Shown in pieces: positions 32,641-40,515 of a stretch of 64,000 nt of DNA. How positions within the stretch are numbered: position 1 is the first letter of the stretch; every line of letters starts with the position of its first letter. Source of the stretch: Bacteroidota bacterium (GTDB taxonomy: Bacteria > Bacteroidota > Bacteroidia > Flavobacteriales > Flavobacteriaceae); NCBI GenBank assembly GCA_018267095.1, contig JAFDZC010000017.1, forward strand, positions 62,001-126,000, written 5' to 3'. The notes beneath the pieces are model-generated. The model made no database searches, was not told the DNA's origin, and saw nothing but the letters and a program-made list of their open reading frames with translations. The translations under genes and the position numbers were made by a program.

Positions 32641-34308
32641 TTAAAATCCGGCAGCAGCATCATCTCCGCGTTTGTCGGCGCCGGCTTCAAGGCTACCATC
32701 GGGTTTCTTGAGAATCGCATCGACTTTGCCAATCACAGGCATTTCTTTTTGGATGGTTTTATAACCGCGGTCTTTTAAGGTTTTAAGCGTTTGATCGTCA
32801 AAACTATCGGGTTCAAAAGCGATTTCATCAGGCAACCACTGATGGTGAAATCTGGGCGCATCTACAGCTTGTTGCATGCTCATGCCAAAAATTTCTGTAT
32901 TAAGGATGGTTTGCAACACCGAAGTAATGATGGTCGAACCGCCCGGAGAGCCCAAGACCATTTCGAGTTTTTTGTTTTTTTCTACAATCGTGGGTGTCAT
33001 CGAGCTCAGCATGCGCTTGTTCGGAGCAATGGCATTGGCCTCGGCACCTACCAATCCGTAGCTGTTGGGTGTTCCGGGTTTGAGGCTAAAGTCGTCCATC
33101 TCGTTGTTTAAGAAAAAACCCAGTTCATCGCAATACAATTTTGAACCGTAAGCGCCATTGAGGGTCGTGGTCACCGCAACGGCGTTTCCGAGCGCATCGA
33201 CTATAGAGTAGTGGGTGGTTTCGTTGCTTTCAGAAATGCTGATGTTTCCGTGTCCTACAACTGATGAAAGACTGGCTTGTCTGAATGAAAAATCACTCAT
33301 GCGTTGTTTTAGATAATTAGGATCAACTAATTGATTTGTTGGGATTTTGATAAAATCCGGATCGCCTAAAAAGTAATTTCGGTCGGCATAAGCGCGGCGC
33401 TCGGCTTCGGTGAGTAATTGCACATAATTGGCTTGGTTGTGGCCGTATTTATTGAGTGGATAGGGCGCAATCATTTGCATGATTTGATTCAGCGTGATAC
33501 CTCCGCTGGAGGGTGGTGACATGGATATGATGCGTAAGTTTTTGTAGTTAAAAACATGAGGTTTTCGCCAAACAGCTTGATAGTTTTTGAAATCTTCAAG
33601 GGTGATGACACCGTCTTTTTGTTGTAAAAAAGCAACTAATTTTTGCGCTGTTTCACCTTGGTAAAATTCGTCTTTTCCGCGCTTGCTGATGCGTTCAAGG
33701 GTTTTGGCCAACGCAGGATATTGAATGGTTTCGCCCAATTTAAAAGTCTGTGCATACAAAGTTTGTGTGCCGCTTACCTCAATAATTTCCTTTTGGTTTT
33801 TGGCGATTTGTTGCAGTTGTTTTTCGGTGATGACTACTCCGCGTTTGGCGAGCGCTATGGCGGGCTCGATCAAGGTTTTTATGGGCAAACTTCCGAACTT
33901 TTCGTGCACCGCAAAAACCCCGGCGATGGTTCCCGGAACACCCACAGCCAGCGCACCGTGTGTACTGAGTTGATCGATGGGATTTCCTTGGGCATCCAAA
34001 TACATATCTCGATGGGCGGCTGCCGGGGCTTTTTCGCGATAGTCTATAGCTCCGGTGGTTCCGTCGGCTTTTCGGTACACCATAAATCCGCCGCCGCCTA
34101 TGTTTCCGGCATACGGATAAGCTACAGCTAGCGCGAGTTCGGTGGAGATCATGGCGTCAAAGGCATTGCCGCCTTTTTTCATGATTTCGGCACCAATTTC
34201 TGAGGCTTCAATCCGGGCCGAAACCACCATAGCATGCTCGGTCGTGATGCCTTTTTGTGCAAAAATAGCGGTCGAAACGAACCAACACAAAAGAAAACGC
34301 TTTCTCAT
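32641..34308 (-). CDS. ggt: Gamma-glutamyltransferase
   Basis: About 555 residues from ATG 34306-34308, which overlaps the stop of the upstream AcpH-like gene as ATGA; the TTG at 34341 is rejected. Signal peptide (RFLLCWFVSTAIFAQ), so periplasmic. Residues about 30-350 are the large subunit (GGNAFDAMISTELALAVAYP, GNIGGGGFMVYR, EKAPAAAHRDMYLD). Self-cleavage before the catalytic Thr is expected at ETTHYSIVDALGNAVA, giving the small subunit with MLSSMTPTIV, LGSPGGSTIITSV and the Gly-rich oxyanion region. It hydrolyses glutathione and transfers the gamma-glutamyl group. With sulfur genes elsewhere in the window it may feed thiol metabolism, but it is not linked to them here. Confidence 0.95.
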   Translation of the reverse strand: MRKRFLLCWFVSTAIFAQKGITTEHAMVVSARIEASEIGAEIMKKGGNAFDAMISTELALAVAYPYAGNIGGGGFMVYRKADGTTGAIDYREKAPAAAHRDMYLDAQGNPIDQLSTHGALAVGVPGTIAGVFAVHEKFGSLPIKTLIEPAIALAKRGVVITEKQLQQIAKNQKEIIEVSGTQTLYAQTFKLGETIQYPALAKTLERISKRGKDEFYQGETAQKLVAFLQQKDGVITLEDFKNYQAVWRKPHVFNYKNLRIISMSPPSSGGITLNQIMQMIAPYPLNKYGHNQANYVQLLTEAERRAYADRNYFLGDPDFIKIPTNQLVDPNYLKQRMSDFSFRQASLSSVVGHGNISISESNETTHYSIVDALGNAVAVTTTLNGAYGSKLYCDELGFFLNNEMDDFSLKPGTPNSYGLVGAEANAIAPNKRMLSSMTPTIVEKNKKLEMVLGSPGGSTIITSVLQTILNTEIFGMSMQQAVDAPRFHHQWLPDEIAFEPDSFDDQTLKTLKDRGYKTIQKEMPVIGKVDAILKKPDGSLEAGADKRGDDAAAGF

Positions 34309-34898
34309 AGGGCATTTAGTTCTTGTAATTTGTGGGCGCAATGTTGCCTTAATTCTTCAAAAAAAAGAGTGAACTCGTGTTCAAAATCATCATAGAATTG
34401 TTTGAGTTCTACCATCGATTCGTGCATCGAAGCTCTATTTTGCGTGCGGTGGTTCATTTGAAATAGAATCATTTCTAAACCCGATAAGCTGGCATAGCTG
34501 ACCAACCAGTTTCGAGCAATCATATACGGAATCATACCTTGGACTCTGACGGTGAGTATTTCGTGATTTTCTTTGAGTAGCAGATAGAATTTTTCAGCGT
34601 AATCTTCGAGTTTTTCAGCAGAATAATCTTTCCAGTTTTTGGCTAGGAAATGATCGTAAAAAATATCCATAATCACACCCGAGTAATGTCCGTATTTTTG
34701 GTGCAATCGATGCTTGCTTTGGCGATACATCGGATGCGCATCGGTAAAACTATCAATCGAACGGTGCAGCAAAATTCCTTTTTGAATCTCTGTCGGATAG
34801 GCTTCATAGCTGTGTCCGCGAATGCTGTCCGCCATAAAGTTTCCGATTTTTATCAGATCATCATCGCCCGATAAATAAATATGCGCCAGAAAGTTCAT
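34305..34898 (-). CDS. AcpH-like (DUF479) acyl carrier protein phosphodiesterase family protein
   Basis: About 197 residues beginning MNFLAHIYLSGDDDLIKIGN, which is the typical start of the family; an upstream GTG at 34904 is less likely. Key family features are NFMADSIRG, GILLHRSIDSFTDAHP (His-Arg-x-x-D) and YGHYSGVIMDIFYDHFLAKNW, consistent with an HD-like metal site. E. coli AcpH removes phosphopantetheine from acyl carrier protein; Bacteroidota homologues are untested. The last 4 bp overlap the ggt start, so the two are translationally coupled. Confidence 0.85.
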   Translation of the reverse strand: MNFLAHIYLSGDDDLIKIGNFMADSIRGHSYEAYPTEIQKGILLHRSIDSFTDAHPMYRQSKHRLHQKYGHYSGVIMDIFYDHFLAKNWKDYSAEKLEDYAEKFYLLLKENHEILTVRVQGMIPYMIARNWLVSYASLSGLEMILFQMNHRTQNRASMHESMVELKQFYDDFEHEFTLFFEELRQHCAHKLQELNAL

Positions 34899-34963
34899 AG
34901 GCACAATTTAGCGATTTTAATCGACACACATCGATTTTCGCATTTCATTTCGTTTGGGCTGAC

Positions 34964-34971
34964 TATATTTG
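34964..34971 (+). promoter_or_regulatory. -7 element of glmM
   Basis: TATATTTG matches TAnnTTTG, 30 bp before the ATG at 35001. The predicted leader of about 24 nt is AT-rich and lacks a Shine-Dalgarno sequence, as usual in this group. Confidence 0.55.
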
Positions 34972-35000
34972 CTCAGCGTTTAATAAAATTAAAATAAAGC

Positions 35001-36389
35001 ATGACACTCATAAAATCAATTTCAGGCATCCGCGGAACCATTGGCGGAAAAGTAGGCGATAACCTCACTCCGGTCGATGCCGTTAAGTTTGCCTCTGCCT
35101 ACGGAACTTGGCTCAAAAAGCACCACAATAAAGCAAAGCTCACAGTTGTAATTGGTCGCGATGCCCGTATTTCAGGGCCGATGATCCACAATTTAGTGGT
35201 GAATACTTTGGTCGGATTGGGCATTGATGTGGTCGATTTAGGTTTGTCTACAACCCCTACAGTTGAAGTAGCCGTACCACTTGAAAAAGCCGATGGCGGA
35301 ATTATCCTTACCGCTTCGCACAATCCAAAACAATGGAATGCGCTTAAATTACTCAACGAAAAAGGGGAGTTTCTGAGCGGTGCTGACGGAGCTGAAATAT
35401 TGGCCATAGCCGAAGCCGAAGCTTTTGATTTTTCAGAAGTGGATGATTTGGGAACGGTGCATACCAACGATGCTTATATGGATATTCACATTGATGAAGT
35501 GTTGAACTTACCTTTGGTCGATGTGGAAGCGGTTCAGAAGCGAAAATTCAAAGTGGTGGTGGATGGCGTCAATTCATCGGGCGGAATTATTATCCCTAAT
35601 TTGTTGGAGCAAATGGGCGTTGAGGTGGTAAAATTATACTGTGAACCCAATGGTCATTTTCCGCACAATCCCGAGCCTTTAAAAGAACATTTGGGCGATA
35701 TCTGTGCTTTGGTTGTTAAAGAAAAAGCTGATTTTGGTATTGTGGTGGATCCGGATGTGGATCGTTTGGCTTTTATTTCAAACGACGGTGAAATGTTTGG
35801 CGAAGAATACACTTTGGTGGCTGTAGCCGATTATGTTTTGAGCAAAACTCCGGGCAATACGGTATCGAATATGTCGTCCTCAAGAGCTTTGCGCGACATC
35901 ACACACAAACACAACGGAAGTTATCAAGCCAGCGCGGTAGGCGAGGTAAACGTGGTTGAACTCATGAAGAAAACCAACGCCATTATTGGCGGCGAAGGCA
36001 ATGGCGGAATTATTTATCCTGAATTGCATTATGGTCGTGACAGCTTGGTAGGCGTGGCTTTGTTCTTGACGCATTTGGCCGGAATGAACCAAACCGTAGC
36101 TGAATTGCGCGCGAGCTATCCGCAGTATTTTATGAGTAAAAACAAAATTGAACTAACTCCGGAGATTGACGTAGACGCAATTTTAAAAGCCATGACCGAA
36201 AAATATCAACACGAAGATATTTCAACCATCGACGGCGTGAAGATTGATTTTGCCACCGAATGGGTGCATTTGCGCAAATCGAATACCGAACCGATTATCC
36301 GAATTTATACCGAAGCGCCAAATCAGACGGCTGCTGATGCTTTGGCGTTGCGCATTATAGACGAAATCAAGGCAATTGCCGGAATTTAA
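35001..36389 (+). CDS. glmM: Phosphoglucosamine mutase (alpha-D-phosphohexomutase superfamily)
   Basis: 462 residues. Converts glucosamine 6-phosphate to glucosamine 1-phosphate for peptidoglycan and lipopolysaccharide precursors, in the cytoplasm. Four-domain phosphohexomutase layout: N-terminal SGIRGTIGGKVGDNLTP, active-site phosphoserine loop ILTASHNPKQWNALK near residue 100, metal loop DPDVDRLAFI near residue 248 (three Asp), sugar-binding GEGNGGIIYPE near residue 327 and phosphate loop RKSNTEPIIRIYTEA near the end. Phosphoglucomutase or phosphomannomutase activity is possible as side activity, but the sequence is the usual GlmM of Bacteroidota. It is followed by its own terminator. Confidence 0.92.
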   Translation: MTLIKSISGIRGTIGGKVGDNLTPVDAVKFASAYGTWLKKHHNKAKLTVVIGRDARISGPMIHNLVVNTLVGLGIDVVDLGLSTTPTVEVAVPLEKADGGIILTASHNPKQWNALKLLNEKGEFLSGADGAEILAIAEAEAFDFSEVDDLGTVHTNDAYMDIHIDEVLNLPLVDVEAVQKRKFKVVVDGVNSSGGIIIPNLLEQMGVEVVKLYCEPNGHFPHNPEPLKEHLGDICALVVKEKADFGIVVDPDVDRLAFISNDGEMFGEEYTLVAVADYVLSKTPGNTVSNMSSSRALRDITHKHNGSYQASAVGEVNVVELMKKTNAIIGGEGNGGIIYPELHYGRDSLVGVALFLTHLAGMNQTVAELRASYPQYFMSKNKIELTPEIDVDAILKAMTEKYQHEDISTIDGVKIDFATEWVHLRKSNTEPIIRIYTEAPNQTAADALALRIIDEIKAIAGI

Positions 36390-36415
36390 TTTCAAGGAAT
36401 CATGGTTACAGTAAG

Positions 36416-36440
36416 CCCGGAATGTTTCCGGGTTTTTGTT
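36416..36440 (+). terminator. Rho-independent terminator after glmM
   Basis: CCCGGAA (36416-36422) pairs with TTCCGGG (36426-36432) across a 3-nt loop, followed by TTTTTGTTTTT. It starts 27 bp after the glmM stop and ends before the promoter of the next gene. Confidence 0.8.
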
Positions 36441-36504
36441 TTTAGTGGGCTTTTTAATGCAAAATTTCAATCGATTTCGCGATGAGTCAAAAAGCAAAAA
36501 AATG

Positions 36505-36512
36505 TATCTTTG
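36505..36512 (+). promoter_or_regulatory. -7 element that fixes the start of the aminotransferase gene
   Basis: TATCTTTG matches TAnnTTTG. It lies inside the longest open frame, overlapping the codons after an in-frame ATG at 36502. The first ATG downstream is at 36532, about 13 nt after the predicted transcript start, so upstream codons at 36436, 36457 and 36502 are unlikely starts. Confidence 0.6.
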
Positions 36513-36531
36513 GCAGCAAATTGAGAAACTC

Positions 36532-38028
36532 ATGACCGATACAACGCCCACTGTTTTGTCTACCGAACTCGAAGCTTATTTTTTACCGTTTCGCCGCCAT
36601 ATTATTGGGGTGGATCAAACCTTTGAATCGCCGTTCGGAACGCAAAAAATTATCTACACCGATTGGACTGCCAGCGGAAGATTGTATCGTCCGATTGAAG
36701 AAAAACTAACCAACGATTTTGGTCAGTTTGTGGCCAATACGCACACCGAAACCACCATTACCGGAACCATGATGACCTTGGCGTATCATCAAGCCAAAGA
36801 AATCATCAAAAAGCACGTAAATGCGTCGGCTGATGATGTGCTCATCACCGATGGTTCGGGTATGACCGGCGTGGTCAATAAGTTTCAGCGCATTTTGGGG
36901 CTTAAAATACCTGAGTCGCTCAAAGCCAGAACGACGATGGATTTGACTGATCGTCCGGTGGTTTTTGTTTCGCACATGGAACATCATTCCAACCAAACTT
37001 CTTGGCTTGAAACCATTGCTGAAGTGGTCATTGTTCCGGCTACTGAGGACGGTTTGCTTTGTATAGAAACCTTTGCTCGCTCGGTTGAAAAGTACAGCAA
37101 TCGCTCGATAAAAATAGCTTCGATTACTTCGTGTTCCAATGTTACAGGGATTAAAACACCTTATCACGAAATAGCCCGACTCATGCATCAGCACGGAGGT
37201 TATTGCTTTGTTGATTTTGCTTGTTCAGGACCCTATGTACAGATTGATATGCATCCGCAGGACGAAGCTTGCGGGCTTGATGCGATTTTCTTTTCGCCGC
37301 ATAAATTCTTGGGCGGACCGGGCACAAGTGGTGTTTTGGTTTTTAATAAAAAACTTTATCGCAATGGCGTGCCGGATCATCCCGGTGGCGGAACCGTCGC
37401 TTGGACCAATCCGTGGGGAGAGCACAAATATGTAGAGAACATCGAAGATCGTGAAGATGGCGGAACTCCGGGTTTTTTGCAAGCCATCAAAACGGCTTTG
37501 GCCATTCAGCTCAAAGAACAAATGGGCGTTGATAACATTCTTAAACGCGAGCATGAATTGGTCAACTACGTATTCAATGAACTTGGGAGCATTGATAATT
37601 TAAAGATTCTCGCGGCACAACACCGCGACCGTTTGGGAGTAATCTCTTTTTATATTGAAGATTTGCACTTTAATTTAGGAGTGAAATTGCTCAATGATCG
37701 CTTTGGCATTCAAACCCGCGGAGGTTGCAGTTGCGCCGGAACTTACGGGCATTATTTGCTCAATGTAGATCAAGATACTTCGCATAAACTCACCTGCTTG
37801 ATTGATTCGGGTAACCTTCAGGAAAAACCCGGTTGGATTCGACTTTCTATTCATCCCACTACGACCAATGCTGAAATTCAATATGTGTGTCAATGCATTA
37901 AAGAGCTCGCCGTGCATCACCAAGAATGGGCCGTGGATTATCAGTACGATTCAAAAACCAACGAGTTCACCCACAAAAACGCTTTGGGAAATCAAAAACA
38001 AATACTCAGCGATTGGTTTAAGTTGTAA
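36532..38028 (+). CDS. Class V PLP-dependent aminotransferase / cysteine desulfurase-like enzyme
   Basis: 498 residues from ATG 36532. It has the fold-type I PLP enzyme layout: an N-terminal segment with DWTASGRLYRPIEEKL, cofactor contacts VFVSHMEHHSNQTSWLE and VDFACSGPYVQIDM, and the Schiff-base Lys in FFSPHKFLGGPGTSGVLVF (about residue 262). The C-terminal domain contains RGGCSCAGTYGHYLLN with two Cys, which could accept sulfur as in SufS/CsdA-type desulfurases. The chain is longer than SufS (about 405). Substrate is unknown: cysteine desulfurase, selenocysteine lyase or kynureninase-like activity are all possible. It is monocistronic, converging on the acyltransferase gene. Confidence 0.85.
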   Translation: MTDTTPTVLSTELEAYFLPFRRHIIGVDQTFESPFGTQKIIYTDWTASGRLYRPIEEKLTNDFGQFVANTHTETTITGTMMTLAYHQAKEIIKKHVNASADDVLITDGSGMTGVVNKFQRILGLKIPESLKARTTMDLTDRPVVFVSHMEHHSNQTSWLETIAEVVIVPATEDGLLCIETFARSVEKYSNRSIKIASITSCSNVTGIKTPYHEIARLMHQHGGYCFVDFACSGPYVQIDMHPQDEACGLDAIFFSPHKFLGGPGTSGVLVFNKKLYRNGVPDHPGGGTVAWTNPWGEHKYVENIEDREDGGTPGFLQAIKTALAIQLKEQMGVDNILKREHELVNYVFNELGSIDNLKILAAQHRDRLGVISFYIEDLHFNLGVKLLNDRFGIQTRGGCSCAGTYGHYLLNVDQDTSHKLTCLIDSGNLQEKPGWIRLSIHPTTTNAEIQYVCQCIKELAVHHQEWAVDYQYDSKTNEFTHKNALGNQKQILSDWFKL

Positions 38029-38901
38029 TTAACTTCTTTTGTGTTTCCAGCGCTTGTGGATCCAGAAGTAAAATTCAGGCGCTTCGTAGATTTGCTTTTC
38101 AACCATTTCTATAAATTCATCGGTAATGGTGTAATCGGGATACTGTTGGACGTTTTCATAAAACTTCTCGAAACGAGCCTCATAATGCCCGCGACTGACT
38201 TTGCGGACCTTTAAAAACACAATGTTCATATCGTGTCGCTTAGACAACATTTCAGCGCCGGTATGCACCGGAACTTCTACACCCATAAATTTTTTCCAAT
38301 GAAAAGCCGAACTCAATTTGGGCGTTTGATCAGACGCAAAACCAAAAATCCCCAGTTTACCGCTGCGCGTGCACTCGCTGATGGTAGGAATTGTTTCTTT
38401 GGTGGTGATCAGATGAGCCTTGAACCGCGAACGGATCTTCTTGACTAAATCGTCAAAATGTTTGTTGCGAATGCGTTTGTAAATGGCATATCCATCAAAG
38501 TTAATGTGTCGGTTGATAGAAATGACCCATTCATAACTGGCATAATGCGCACACATCAGCGCGATGCTTTTGCCTTTTTGCTCATAAACTTTATAGTCAT
38601 CGAGGTTGGTAAACACAAAGCGTTTTTCGATTTCTTTTTGTGAGATGTTCATCGTTTTGATCATCTCTAAAAACATATCACACAAATGGCGAAATGATTT
38701 TTTTTCGATTTTTAAACGTTCAGCATCGCTTAAATGGGGTAAGGCCAAGGCTAAGTTTTGACGAACTGTCTTTTTTCGATAACCAATAACATAGTAAAGT
38801 AAGATGTAAATTCCGTCGGACAAACCGTAAAGCAATCTAAACGGAAGTATCGAAATCAACCACAAAATGGGATAGGCCAGTAAATACGCAATAAGTTGCA
38901 T
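38029..38901 (-). CDS. LpxL/HtrB-like lipid A acyltransferase family protein
   Basis: About 290 residues from ATG 38899-38901. A longer frame reaching back to 39159 has 86 extra residues, but these run through a -7 element (38917-38924) and the divergent promoter, so they are rejected. N-terminal membrane anchor MQLIAYLLAYPILWLISILP. The acyltransferase signature HX4E is visible as CAHYASYEW (about residue 120), with FGFASDQTPK and the C-terminal HKRWKHKRS typical of the family. It would transfer an acyl chain to lipid A (or an aminolipid) at the inner face of the inner membrane. It is divergent from the rhomboid gene. Confidence 0.9.
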   Translation of the reverse strand: MQLIAYLLAYPILWLISILPFRLLYGLSDGIYILLYYVIGYRKKTVRQNLALALPHLSDAERLKIEKKSFRHLCDMFLEMIKTMNISQKEIEKRFVFTNLDDYKVYEQKGKSIALMCAHYASYEWVISINRHINFDGYAIYKRIRNKHFDDLVKKIRSRFKAHLITTKETIPTISECTRSGKLGIFGFASDQTPKLSSAFHWKKFMGVEVPVHTGAEMLSKRHDMNIVFLKVRKVSRGHYEARFEKFYENVQQYPDYTITDEFIEMVEKQIYEAPEFYFWIHKRWKHKRS

Positions 38902-38916
38902 CCACAAAATTTTGTA

Positions 38917-38924
38917 CAAATATA
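38917..38924 (-). promoter_or_regulatory. -7 element of the acyltransferase gene
   Basis: Reads TATATTTG on the minus strand; predicted transcript start near 38910, about 10 nt before the ATG at 38901. Supports the short start. Confidence 0.6.
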
Positions 38925-38995
38925 GCGCATCAACCTGATTTGTTCCCGACATTTTAACAAAAGCTGCACAAACATTTTTCCTATTTTTACAGAAA

Positions 38996-39003
38996 TATAT
39001 TTG
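38996..39003 (+). promoter_or_regulatory. -7 element of the rhomboid gene (leaderless-type spacing)
   Basis: TATATTTG ends 3 bp before the ATG at 39007, so the transcript should start at or very near the first base of the start codon. The in-frame TTG at 39001 overlaps this element and is rejected. Confidence 0.6.
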
Positions 39004-39006
39004 CGG

Positions 39007-39648
39007 ATGAATACTTTGCTCCTTTTGATTATTGTCGTTAATGTAATGGTCAGTTTTAAAGCCTTTAACGACTTGTTTTTTTTTAGAAAATATGAATTTC
39101 ACATAGGGAGTATTCGGGCCGGTGAACATTATAGAATGATTACTTCGGCCTTTTTGCACGCTGATTTAGGGCATTTGTTCTTTAATATGTTTACGCTGTA
39201 TATGTTTGCTCCGGTGGTGAATGCCTATTTGGACCGAATTTCATTCTTAATCATCTACTTGGGCAGCCTTGTATTTGGCAGTTTGCTTACCCTGATGATG
39301 CACAAAGATGACTACAGTTACCGAGCCGTCGGCGCTTCCGGAGCTGTTACCGGCGTTTTATATTCGGCCATTTTGTTGGAACCGAGTATGAGTTTATACT
39401 TGTTTTTTATACCGATTCCCATACCGGCTTATTTGTTCGGAATTGGTTATTTATTGTATTCAATCTACGGAATGAAAGCCAAAAACGACAACATCGGACA
39501 CACGGCGCATTTTGGCGGAGCGGTGGGCGGATTTTTAATTACGCTGATTAAGTTTCCGGATTTGCTCAGCCAAGAACCGTTGATGGTGGGATTGTTGTTG
39601 CTTCCGATTGCAATTTTGTTCTTTATGGCCAAATCCGGTAAAATCTAG
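39007..39648 (+). CDS. Rhomboid-family intramembrane serine protease
   Basis: 213 residues, six membrane helices. The catalytic Ser is in GASGAVTGVLYSAIL (GxSG, about residue 114) and the catalytic His in GHTAHFGGAVGGFL (about 163). The usual His/Asn region HADLGHLFFNMFTLYMF is also complete. It cuts membrane-spanning substrates within or near the bilayer. The enzyme appears intact and of minimal size with no extra domains. Substrates are unknown. It is followed 49 bp later by a SIMPL-domain protein in the same direction. Confidence 0.94.
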   Translation: MNTLLLLIIVVNVMVSFKAFNDLFFFRKYEFHIGSIRAGEHYRMITSAFLHADLGHLFFNMFTLYMFAPVVNAYLDRISFLIIYLGSLVFGSLLTLMMHKDDYSYRAVGASGAVTGVLYSAILLEPSMSLYLFFIPIPIPAYLFGIGYLLYSIYGMKAKNDNIGHTAHFGGAVGGFLITLIKFPDLLSQEPLMVGLLLLPIAILFFMAKSGKI

Positions 39649-39697
39649 TGGCACAACATTTGGTAATCGGCACACACAAAATTTAAATATCTACATC

Positions 39698-40390
39698 ATG
39701 AAAAAGCAAATCTTCTTTTTATTAGCCTTGTGTACAGTTTTTGTTCAAGCACAAGAAATCAAACAAGTTCCGATGATTAATGTTACCGGCGAAGGAAAAG
39801 TAAAAGTAATTCCGGATCAAGCTTCTATTTCAATCGCTGTTGAAACCAAAGGAAATAAAGCCACTGAAGTCAAAAATGAAAACGATTCCAAAATTGATGC
39901 GGTAATTAAATACCTCAAAAAATTCAATTTAGCCAAAGAAGATTATCAAACCCAAAGAGTGTCGTTGTATCCGACTTATGATTATGAGAAAAAGAAAAAT
40001 TACTACATGGCTAATCAAACCATTACCGTTCTTTTAAAAGATTTGACCAAATATGACGCGCTGATGGACGGTTTGACCGAAGTGGGCATCAACCGAATTG
40101 ACAACGTAGAATTCAAATCTTCAAAAATCAGCCAATTGCAATCAGATGCCAGGAAGCTAGCTATTCGCGATGCCAAAACCAAAGCCGAAGATTTTGTATC
40201 GGTACTCAATCAAAAAGTGGGTAAAGCGCTCAATATTTCTGACAACACCCAAACCTATTATCCACCGCGCCCAATGTATGAAATGAAAGCGATGGCTATG
40301 GCGGATGGCGGAGCAACACCGCGTGAGACTTTAGCCGCCGGTGAAATTGAAATTGTGGTGAATGCCTCAGTGAGTTTTGCTCTTGAATAA
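39698..40390 (+). CDS. SIMPL (DUF541) domain protein, exported
   Basis: 230 residues from ATG 39698; a longer frame into the rhomboid gene is ignored because MKKQIFFLLALCTVFVQAQE is an obvious signal peptide at this start. The mature part fits the SIMPL domain (INVTGEGKVKVIPDQASISI, NDSKIDAVIKYLKKFNL, LQSDARKLAIRDAKTKAEDF, GKALNISDN, VVNASVSFALE). Members form oligomeric ring-like structures in the periplasm (for example BP26, YggE) and are linked to oxidative stress tolerance. A strong terminator follows directly. Confidence 0.92.
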   Translation: MKKQIFFLLALCTVFVQAQEIKQVPMINVTGEGKVKVIPDQASISIAVETKGNKATEVKNENDSKIDAVIKYLKKFNLAKEDYQTQRVSLYPTYDYEKKKNYYMANQTITVLLKDLTKYDALMDGLTEVGINRIDNVEFKSSKISQLQSDARKLAIRDAKTKAEDFVSVLNQKVGKALNISDNTQTYYPPRPMYEMKAMAMADGGATPRETLAAGEIEIVVNASVSFALE

Positions 40391-40411
40391 AAAAGAATAA
40401 TTCGTACAAAA

Positions 40412-40446
40412 AGCCTCTAAAACTAACTTTTAGAGGCTTTTTTTGT
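40412..40446 (+). terminator. Rho-independent terminator after the SIMPL gene
   Basis: AGCCTCTAAAA (40412-40422) and TTTTAGAGGCT (40428-40438) form a perfect 11-bp stem with a CTAAC loop, followed by a run of T. It sits 22 bp after the stop codon. Confidence 0.9.
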
Positions 40447-40515
40447 GTCTAAAACCTCTGATTCTTTGGTAGTTATTCGATTTATTTTGAATTTTGTTTT
40501 CCAATCAACATCCAA

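Noticed and set aside
36436-36531. Longer N-terminus of the class V aminotransferase (TTG 36436, ATG 36457 or 36502)
   Set aside because: A perfect -7 element at 36505-36512 lies inside this stretch, so transcription should begin downstream; ATG 36532 is preferred.
38902-39159. 86-residue N-terminal extension of the LpxL-like acyltransferase
   Set aside because: The extension is not membrane- or enzyme-like and covers its own -7 element (38917-38924) and the divergent rhomboid promoter.
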